64,000 nt of DNA from an uncultured Ruminiclostridium sp. Lineage in GTDB: Bacteria > Bacillota > Clostridia > Oscillospirales > Ruminococcaceae. The position numbers were made by a program, and so were the translations under genes. The notes below the pieces were generated by a model that made no database searches, was not told the origin of the DNA, and was given only the letters and a program-made list of their open reading frames with translations. Below, in pieces: positions 25,416 to 31,858 of the stretch (the stretch's first letter is position 1; each line of letters starts with the position of its first letter). Where the stretch lies: assembly GCA_910579265.1 (NCBI GenBank), contig CAJTTE010000001.1:124001-188000 (forward strand), in the 5' to 3' direction.

Positions 25416-25670
25416 ATGAATTTCTGGAATGGCTTAATAGATGGCGTTAATAACGTTGCAAATGTTATATTTCAAGGTATACTTTTTCTCCTTCCGGACA
25501 GTCCGTTTAAAGATTTTAAATTTCCTCCGGAAATTGAGAGTTTTTTAGGATATTTGAATTATTATGTTCCGTTTGCCGAAATTGTAACAATCGCGCTTGG
25601 TTGGGTGACATGCGTTGGGATATATTATTCCTATCAGCTTATATTGCGGCTTATAAGTGCGGTTAAATAA
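25416..25670 (+). CDS. 84-aa membrane protein next to Zot
   Basis: 84 aa, ribosome site AAAGGAG. N-terminal FWNGLIDGVNNVANVIFQGI, a short loop rich in Pro and Phe, and a C-terminal helix (FAEIVTIALGWVTCVGIYYS). Hydrophobic, no cleavable signal. In Ff the gene beside the assembly and adsorption genes is pVI, a membrane virion protein; this is a plausible equivalent but not shown by similarity. Confidence 0.65.
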   Translation: MNFWNGLIDGVNNVANVIFQGILFLLPDSPFKDFKFPPEIESFLGYLNYYVPFAEIVTIALGWVTCVGIYYSYQLILRLISAVK

Positions 25671-25674
25671 ATAC

Positions 25675-25735
25675 GCGGCGCCGCATATGGGGGAAAGCGG
25701 AGCGAGAGAAGGGGGTCCCCTATATGCGGCGCCGC
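25675..25735. other. Long GC-rich palindrome in the prophage
   Basis: Arms gcggcgccgcatat-gggg (from 25675) and cccc-tatatgcggcgccgc (to 25735) form a ~18-bp stem with one unpaired base, enclosing ~25 nt. Each arm starts with gcggcgccgc, itself a 10-bp palindrome. No T-run follows. It is far more GC-rich than its surroundings. Confidence 0.8.
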
Positions 25736-25756
25736 AATTATTAAAGAGGTGATTAT

Positions 25757-27829
25757 ATGAGGATAAAGATACTATGTTTATTTTTTTCCGTTCTTATACT
25801 TATATATTTTATGAGCTTTGGTACTGTTATTTTCGCGGCTGCCGGAGCTCCTTCGGTTGGAGTAGGAATTCCTATCGGCTCACTTCCTGCGGATCAGGTA
25901 AATATTTGGAATCAAGCTGTTGAGCGTTTTGTCAACGATTTATTCGGTCTTAACAATGATCGTCTTATTTGTGACGGTGTTAGCTATGAATCTCCATCGG
26001 AGCTGGCGAATAAAGTTTTTGATATTTCCCTTGAAAAGGTTGTTGCTGTCTCTGTAGAAGATGAATCCATAGACTATTATTTTACTTACCTCTCATCTGA
26101 TTCTGAAGATAGTTTGGAGCTTACCAATAGGATAGTCAAAGCTATTACCGACAGCAATATATCTATTAAAGATAATAAGATTTACGTTAATACATCTGAT
26201 TATATAGAATCTGTTGAATCATTATCTAAGGAAATTCATAGTGACGATCCTTTATCAACTGGTATTAACATTAGTCAGCAGATAATAAACGGCAGGCCTC
26301 ATAATGTAACTACAATAAAACAAAATGCCGTTATAAGCGTATTTGACTATCTGGATTTAAAATATCATACTTTTTCCGATATAAATAATTTCACGATCGA
26401 TACGCTTACTTTATCTTCGGAGCATGAGCTTTACAGACGTTTATCATCACATTATGAGCCTTTTGTTATTACATCGGATAATAAGCTTTATATTTTGCGA
26501 GGGGATTTATATACCTATAGTAAAGTAAGTATGGCTCATAATTATCTTACGTTTTGCCCGGCTCATATCAGTGATGATTACACTAAGCAAGATCTGGTTT
26601 ACGTAAGTTATGATTATCTTAATTACAACGGTCATTTTTCTTTCAGGTTTCACGAAAATTCCGGTCACCTTTATGCTGCTATTTACCGATCAACATATTC
26701 TTCGTCCAATAATAACTTTATACGGTTCCAGGAGATCTGGGGAAATCCTAAGTTAGGATCTTATCCAATACTTTTTGATGATTTTAATACACAGCTAAAA
26801 GTACCGCCTTCGGCTAACGTTTCTACAACCTTTCACAATTACGATTTCCCCGAGGATTTTAAAATAACTTTTGTCAATGCTGCTGACAGTACTGACATTA
26901 TAAGCGGTGATGACGTATTATCTCTCGATACTGTTATTGTAGGATATTTTGATGGTACGAAAGAAAATATCGGTTATCAAAGCAATACCTTACAAACTGC
27001 CGGAAATATGCTATTGGGTACTGATAATGCCGTTGTCGGCGGTGATAAAACAATAAAATCCGAGCTGTCGGATCTGGAGAAATCTATTTACGTTCTCGCT
27101 CAGCAGCAGGGAATTAATTATGAAGATTTACTTAAGAATATGAAACTGTTTTTTGATAATTCCGGTTCTCTAACTATCGAAGCCGCCGACGGTATAAAGT
27201 ATTCTGTTGACAGTCTTGCGTCACAGTTTGATAAAATGATCGGTAACATAGAAGATATTAACGGAGATCTTGCCGAGCTGCTTACTTATCTTAAGTCGCT
27301 TAATCTGGATGAGCTTGATACTTATATACAATCGCTGGAAGGCACATTAAACGATATTAATGAAAGAGATAAAGATAAATCAGCTGTGCTCGGTGATTGT
27401 GTTGGTAGTCTTAATGATATTAAAAATGCTTTAAACAGTTTAGACTTAAGTGGCGTATCATCCCGGCTTGAATCAATTGATAAAGCTATATCAAAGGCTC
27501 AGGAGGTTGAAGCAGTTTTAGATGTTTCGGAAATTGAAAATATCGGTACAAACTATTTTGTTGAAAAGTTTCCCTTTTCTCTGCCCTTTGATTTGTATCG
27601 GCTTGTAACTCTTTTTGTAAGAGAGCCGGAGAAGCCTGTTTTTACTATTCCAATTCAGGTTGATTTTGATGTTTTTGGTTTGGATCAAAAAATCGACGAA
27701 GAAATAACTTTAGATTTAACCATTTTTAGTGTAAATGGTGTTGATATAGTACAAGTTATTACAAGATTTTCTATCCTTGTTGGATTTGTAGTTATGCTCA
27801 TAAAACAAACCACAAAATTATTTGTATAA
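25757..27829 (+). CDS. Adsorption/attachment protein candidate (pIII-like)
   Basis: 690 aa, the largest phage gene. Residues 1-28 are a signal peptide ending near FAAAGA. A long exported domain rich in Ser, Asn, Asp and Tyr follows (to ~425), then a coiled-coil-like region (~430-590) with repeated DLEKS, NLDELDTYIQSLEG and LNDIKNALNSL segments, and a C-terminal membrane helix (VITRFSILVGFVVMLI) ending in KQTTKLFV. Signal peptide, big ectodomain and C-terminal anchor are the pIII plan. The ectodomain should decide host range. No sequence match known to me. Confidence 0.7.
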   Translation: MRIKILCLFFSVLILIYFMSFGTVIFAAAGAPSVGVGIPIGSLPADQVNIWNQAVERFVNDLFGLNNDRLICDGVSYESPSELANKVFDISLEKVVAVSVEDESIDYYFTYLSSDSEDSLELTNRIVKAITDSNISIKDNKIYVNTSDYIESVESLSKEIHSDDPLSTGINISQQIINGRPHNVTTIKQNAVISVFDYLDLKYHTFSDINNFTIDTLTLSSEHELYRRLSSHYEPFVITSDNKLYILRGDLYTYSKVSMAHNYLTFCPAHISDDYTKQDLVYVSYDYLNYNGHFSFRFHENSGHLYAAIYRSTYSSSNNNFIRFQEIWGNPKLGSYPILFDDFNTQLKVPPSANVSTTFHNYDFPEDFKITFVNAADSTDIISGDDVLSLDTVIVGYFDGTKENIGYQSNTLQTAGNMLLGTDNAVVGGDKTIKSELSDLEKSIYVLAQQQGINYEDLLKNMKLFFDNSGSLTIEAADGIKYSVDSLASQFDKMIGNIEDINGDLAELLTYLKSLNLDELDTYIQSLEGTLNDINERDKDKSAVLGDCVGSLNDIKNALNSLDLSGVSSRLESIDKAISKAQEVEAVLDVSEIENIGTNYFVEKFPFSLPFDLYRLVTLFVREPEKPVFTIPIQVDFDVFGLDQKIDEEITLDLTIFSVNGVDIVQVITRFSILVGFVVMLIKQTTKLFV

Positions 27830-27859
27830 TATTGATCATATATTTTTTTAATAAAAACC

Positions 27860-27902
27860 ACCGGATTTATCCGGTTTACCCACCTGCGCTAACAGGTGGG
27901 TA
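27860..27902. other. Paired hairpins upstream of rep (candidate replication origin)
   Basis: accggat/atccggt (27860-27866 with 27869-27875) and tacccacctg/caggtgggta (27877-27886 with 27893-27902, loop cgctaa). Two clean stem-loops 60-100 bp before the initiator gene, a usual place for a rolling-circle nick site. Confidence 0.5.
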
Positions 27903-27964
27903 CTAACACCATGTAAATACCCTGTTTTTGTCTTTGTGATCAAAAAAATTGGAGTTACAAAAAA

Positions 27965-29005
27965 ATGACTGATAATTGCATTTTAGTCGACTGGTTTTCT
28001 GCCACAACTACTATTTATAGTCCCGTTACTCTTATTGACTATCTTGGACTTGATATAAATAGCTTTACAGATTTACACGGTTTTTACGGATATGCCGACC
28101 GTCTGTATTTTGGCGGTATATCTATACATTACAATCAGCGGGGGAATGATTCGGATAAGCCGTCGGTGCTTCTTGAAATGTCGGGCAAAGGCTGCCGACA
28201 GTTTGAGACATCATCCAATCGTACTTTTTATGATCTATTTGACGATGTTTTAAATGGTGAGTTTAATATAACTCGTCTTGATGTTGCTTATGATGATATT
28301 GATAAAAACGGCGGTACTGGTTTGCTAGATATAAAAAAAATAGCTCGGTTTACTCTGCATCAGCGTTTTGTGTCTAAATGGGGCAGTGGTCAAATACTTG
28401 ACAGTTTTGAAGTAAACGGCAATTGCGAGCCTATGACACATGCTCTTACTATACAGTTCGGCAGCACTAAATCTGATATAATGCTGAGGATCTATGATAA
28501 AGCACAGGAGCGCGGCGGGCTTGATTATCACTGGGTGCGCGCGGAAATCGTCTTACGCCGCGAAAGAGCTTTGGATTTTATCAAAAATCTGTGTACTCAT
28601 AAAATGCCGCTTGGTAAGTTATATTCCGGAGTTTTAAAAAATTATCTCCGCTTTATACGCATGGACCATTCGCGCCGTGAAAGATGTACTGTTATCGGTT
28701 GGTGGGATAGCTTTTTAAATCATGCTGATAAAATCAAAATTTTTACAAAAAAAGAAGTGGACTATAATCTTAGCAATGTGTGCCGTTATGTCTTGGAGCA
28801 GGCCGGCAACAGTATATCTGTTTTTTTATCATGTTATGGAGTTGAGGAGCTTTTAAACCAATTACATAAGCGTAAATCACAGCTTAACACTAATCAGCGC
28901 AGATTGATAGCCGATTTTTTAGAAAATCATCCGGATTGTTATGATGATGTTAAAGAGACTATGAATATTTTAAATAATCCAGAGGTTTTAAATGATTTAT
29001 TGTAA
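27965..29005 (+). CDS. Rolling-circle replication initiator (Rep_trans family)
   Basis: 346 aa. The family motifs are visible: SVLLEMSGKGCRQFE, FNITRLDVAYDD (metal/acid cluster), DIMLRIYDKAQERG (region of the nicking tyrosine) and YHWVRAEIVLRRERA. Rep_trans proteins start rolling-circle replication of pT181-type plasmids and of filamentous phages such as CTXphi (RstA). The protein nicks the double-strand origin, probably one of the hairpins just upstream. GGAG ribosome site. The end overlaps the next gene by 14 bp. Confidence 0.88.
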   Translation: MTDNCILVDWFSATTTIYSPVTLIDYLGLDINSFTDLHGFYGYADRLYFGGISIHYNQRGNDSDKPSVLLEMSGKGCRQFETSSNRTFYDLFDDVLNGEFNITRLDVAYDDIDKNGGTGLLDIKKIARFTLHQRFVSKWGSGQILDSFEVNGNCEPMTHALTIQFGSTKSDIMLRIYDKAQERGGLDYHWVRAEIVLRRERALDFIKNLCTHKMPLGKLYSGVLKNYLRFIRMDHSRRERCTVIGWWDSFLNHADKIKIFTKKEVDYNLSNVCRYVLEQAGNSISVFLSCYGVEELLNQLHKRKSQLNTNQRRLIADFLENHPDCYDDVKETMNILNNPEVLNDLL

Positions 29006-29222
29006 GCCAGAATATATGCAGCCATTTAAAGCATGTCAAAGCTGCTTATGCATGATGTGTTATAGCTTTGATACTGGTTGTCGTGGTTGTCCGTTTTGTT
29101 ATCCGATGGGTGGTATATATCCTGTAAAATACTGTCGGCACTTTATACCAAACGTTAAGTATAAAGTTATCCGTGATTGGTACGCACTTAACAGCGTACT
29201 TGATACAGATCTTTTTACTTGA
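28992..29222 (+). CDS. Cys-rich small protein overlapping rep
   Basis: 76 aa with ten Cys, in pairs such as CQSCLCMMC and CRGCPFC, so probably zinc-binding. AGAGG ribosome site lies within the end of rep. Not recognised. Last phage gene before attR; may assist or regulate replication. Confidence 0.7.
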   Translation: MIYCKPEYMQPFKACQSCLCMMCYSFDTGCRGCPFCYPMGGIYPVKYCRHFIPNVKYKVIRDWYALNSVLDTDLFT

Positions 29223-29269
29223 TTTTTACATTTGCCGGTTGTATAATAATCAGGGGATCATAAACTTAT

Positions 29270-29309
29270 GGCGTCTTAGATAAAAACACGCGATTGCGTA
29301 AAATGAAAA
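29270..29309 (+). repeat. attR: right 40-bp direct repeat
   Basis: Identical to 21352-21391 over all 40 bp. Its last 17 bp are the left arm and centre of the dif-like site at 29293-29320. Confidence 0.92.
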
Positions 29310-29320
29310 TTTTACGCAAT
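29293..29320. promoter_or_regulatory. dif: dif-like Xer recombination site
   Basis: Exact 11-6-11 plan: left arm attgcgtaaaa (29293-29303), centre tgaaaa (29304-29309), right arm ttttacgcaat (29310-29320). The arms are perfect inverted repeats. By eye it agrees with E. coli dif at well over half of the 28 positions, including TGCG in the left arm and TG at the start of the centre. It lies 176 bp upstream of a Xer recombinase gene and is the boundary of the prophage. Confidence 0.8.
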
Positions 29321-29496
29321 TCGGGGAATGAAATTTAATTAAAACAGACCCTATGTTAGATTCCTTTTAAAGCTTCGTAATATAGCCATGAACTGATTGG
29401 TTTATCGGTATATAATCGATCTTCGTCATCCTTTAAAAGAAAACGTTAATTATGATGAAATTATACCCGCATATTATAAAAAAGAAGGTGTAAAAA

Positions 29497-30522
29497 ATGA
29501 CAAGTACAAGCTTCAATTACCGCACGGGCTCTCCTCAATATCTGATTGATTTTTTAGATTATATGTCTGTTATTAAGGGGCGTTCGCCTCTTACCGTAAA
29601 AAACTATTATTGCGATCTGCGGCTTTTTTTACGCTATCTTAAGATCAATAATGATCAAACTTTAAAAGCTTCTGATTTTTCCGATATTGCAATATCAGAT
29701 ACTCCGGAAAGCCTTGTAAAAGCCGTTACCTTAAATGATATTATGGGTTTTTTGCATTTTACGATGGATGAACGTCAGAATCATCAAAAGGCTCGTGCGA
29801 GAAAAGCGGTTTCGCTCAGACAATTTTTTAAATTCCTAACCGACAATAAAAACTGGTTTGCCGTCAGTCCTGCGGCTAAGCTTGAGCTGCCGTCACCTAA
29901 AAACGCGCTTCCGAAACATCTTACAATCGAACAATCAAACCAGCTCCTTTCCGAATGTTCGGAAATAAAGGATTGGGCAGATTCCAGAGATTATTGTATG
30001 ATAACATTTTTTTTAAATTGCGGAATCCGTCTCTCCGAATTAGTAGGAATTTCTGTAAACGATTACATATGCTCAAAGGATCCCCAAACCGAAAATACAT
30101 ATTCATTTCTTAAGGTAATAGGCAAAGGTAATAAGGAAAGAATAATATATTTAAATAACGCATGCGTTTCGGCTTATGAAGCATATATAAAAGTAAGACC
30201 AAATGTTCAGGGTGAAAAGGCCTTATTCTTAAGCAAAAGATATAAACGTATTTCCAACAGACGCGTTGAACAAATTATCGAAGAAAAGCTGATTAAATCA
30301 GGTCTTTCCGGATACGGATTTTCCGTTCACAAGCTTCGTCATACTGCGGCAACCCTTATGTATCAAAACGGCGTTGATGTACGCGTGCTTAAGGAAATTC
30401 TTGGTCATGAGAATTTGAATACGACACAAATTTATACACATGTATCAGATAACCAGATAAAACAGGCCATGGATAAAAATCCGCTTTCTGATATTAATGC
30501 ACCGGATAAAAATAAAGAATAG
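29497..30522 (+). CDS. xerC: Xer-type tyrosine recombinase (host)
   Basis: 341 aa, somewhat longer than XerC/D (~300). N-terminal SAM-like core-binding domain (FLDYMSVIKGRSPLTVKNYY...RLFLRYL) and C-terminal catalytic domain with Arg I (NCGIRLSELVGI), Lys in the beta-hairpin (VIGKGNKERIIYL), HxxR (HKLRHTAATLM), the second His (LGHENLNTTQ) and nucleophile Tyr in IYTHV. It resolves chromosome dimers at dif. It lies just outside the prophage repeats, so I read it as the host enzyme that integrated the phage. Ribosome site AGAAGG. Confidence 0.9.
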   Translation: MTSTSFNYRTGSPQYLIDFLDYMSVIKGRSPLTVKNYYCDLRLFLRYLKINNDQTLKASDFSDIAISDTPESLVKAVTLNDIMGFLHFTMDERQNHQKARARKAVSLRQFFKFLTDNKNWFAVSPAAKLELPSPKNALPKHLTIEQSNQLLSECSEIKDWADSRDYCMITFFLNCGIRLSELVGISVNDYICSKDPQTENTYSFLKVIGKGNKERIIYLNNACVSAYEAYIKVRPNVQGEKALFLSKRYKRISNRRVEQIIEEKLIKSGLSGYGFSVHKLRHTAATLMYQNGVDVRVLKEILGHENLNTTQIYTHVSDNQIKQAMDKNPLSDINAPDKNKE

Positions 30523-30918
30523 TATTTAAGTTTATACCGATAAATGCATTAAACCATTAATATAAATTGTTTAATGAGAATATGCTGCATATGTGACAAA
30601 TATAAACGACCAAGATAAAAACTGCTTTCAAACAGAGATGAGAATTTTACAGTAAAGATTGAACTAATGAACAATAATGCCGTAATCGCGAATGTTTAGT
30701 GATATTGGAATATAGGAGAAACAGAGACGCAAATATCCCTCCACACTTTACTTCGCTTATAGCGGATAGCATTACCGCCTTCTGCCCCAAAGGCATACCC
30801 TGTCCAATTAATTTCAGCCGAATCAACCTGAGTCTTTCTGAGTCTTTAACAACAATATACCATATTATTAAATTTTCTTATTCCCTATCCGTATTTATCT
30901 GAAAGGATTGATTCAAGT
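30523..30918. other. Gene-free stretch after xer
   Basis: About 395 bp. A 67-codon open frame (30699-30902) has no ribosome site and no protein-like composition, and I reject it. Nothing else is seen apart from the AAAGGA ribosome site of the next gene at the right end. Confidence 0.5.
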
Positions 30919-31452
30919 ATGAAAATAATTTCTGTAGCTGCTGTTACTGCCGGCGGAAAAACAACCGTTGTCAGCGAATTGAAGAAAAGATTGCGCAATT
31001 CACAATCTCTGCATTTCGATAATTATACCTTTGAGGGTGAAGTCGATAATTTTTTTCAATGGGTACTCGATGGAGCAAATTATCATGTTTGGAATTTAAC
31101 ACCTTTAGAAAATGACATTTTAAAGATCAAGTCAGCTGGAATATGTGATTACCTGATACTGGACTATCCGTTTGCCTATTGTCACGATACAATTAAACCG
31201 TATATTGATACAGCTTTTTTTATTGATACTCCGCTTGATATAGCATTAGCAAGACGAATTTTAAGAGACATGAACGAGGCCTCAGCGGATGAGATACGCC
31301 ATGATTTGGAAATATATTTAAAATATGCACGGATATCCTTCATCCAAATGCAAAAGGATATTCTGCCGTCATCTGACTATGTAGTGGACGGTACACTAAG
31401 CATAGAAGAAATAGTAAATGAAATTATTGCACAAATAGATCTTAAAAAATAA
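30919..31452 (+). CDS. P-loop nucleoside-kinase-like protein
   Basis: 177 aa. MKIISVAAVTAGGKTTVVSE is a Walker A variant, followed by SLHFDNYTFEGEVD (the position where uridine-kinase-like enzymes have their substrate Asp), LILDYPFAYCHD (Walker B-like) and the LID-like ALARRILRDMNE. The general plan is that of small nucleoside or metabolite kinases (AAA_18/uridine kinase-like). The substrate cannot be assigned. It stands alone, followed by a bidirectional terminator. Confidence 0.7.
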   Translation: MKIISVAAVTAGGKTTVVSELKKRLRNSQSLHFDNYTFEGEVDNFFQWVLDGANYHVWNLTPLENDILKIKSAGICDYLILDYPFAYCHDTIKPYIDTAFFIDTPLDIALARRILRDMNEASADEIRHDLEIYLKYARISFIQMQKDILPSSDYVVDGTLSIEEIVNEIIAQIDLKK

Positions 31453-31858
31453 CTTTTGCATAAACCCAGTGTTTATCGATTGGGTGTATTCAGCATTCAA
31501 ATTATAAGTGACATAAAAAACAGTTATACGCATTTTATAAAAACAAACACGATGTTTTTATGTAAAGTCACAGCAAAAACGGCGCTCAGCTGCCATATAG
31601 GAAACTGAGCGCCGGTTTTTATTAAAATAAACTGCAAAATAAACTGCTCTGATAAACATTTGGAATTATGAAGCAACAAGATGTTTTTCTTTTCAACCCT
31701 ACAATATTAAAATTACAGAACAGTTTAATAAGAAAATCAGCTTTTATTTAACAGAGCAAAGCTTTGACACCCAACCTGCTTTAAAGGCGGAGAGTATTCA
31801 GTTTTTTTGAAATCCGTTCAAAAAATGATTAGAAAGCGATGTTTAAGGGTTTTCCCGA
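31453..31858. other. Convergent intergenic region with terminator
   Basis: About 400 bp between the kinase gene and mutS2. It contains the strong hairpin at 31575-31621; the rest is AT-rich with no gene. Confidence 0.6.
31575..31621. terminator. Bidirectional terminator
   Basis: Stem ggcgctcag (31581-31589) / ctgagcgcc (31605-31613), A-run on the left and T-run on the right, so it can serve both the kinase gene (+) and mutS2 (-). Confidence 0.85.

Larger units (their letters stand above)
21352..29309. mobile_element. Filamentous phage (inovirus) prophage integrated at a dif-like site
   Basis: One copy of the repeat plus the insert is 7918 bp, bounded by 40-bp perfect direct repeats (21352-21391 and 29270-29309). 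Contents in order: RelB/YoeB pair, non-coding region with iteron-like repeats, Cys-rich protein, XRE repressor, operators, ssb candidate, three small membrane proteins, pVIII-like coat protein, Zot/pI ATPase, 84-aa membrane protein, GC palindrome, pIII-like protein, hairpins, Rep_trans initiator, Cys-rich protein. Size, order and the lack of an integrase fit inoviruses that use host Xer recombinases. There is no pIV-like secretin, as expected for a host without an outer membrane. No obvious frameshift is visible, so it may be intact. Confidence 0.9.

Noticed and set aside
29497..30522. Reading the tyrosine recombinase as the prophage integrase
   Set aside because: It lies outside the right direct repeat, so it would not be carried on the excised circle. 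The dif-like site beside it fits a host Xer enzyme better.
30699..30902. 67-codon open frame after xer
   Set aside because: No ribosome site and an unlikely protein composition.
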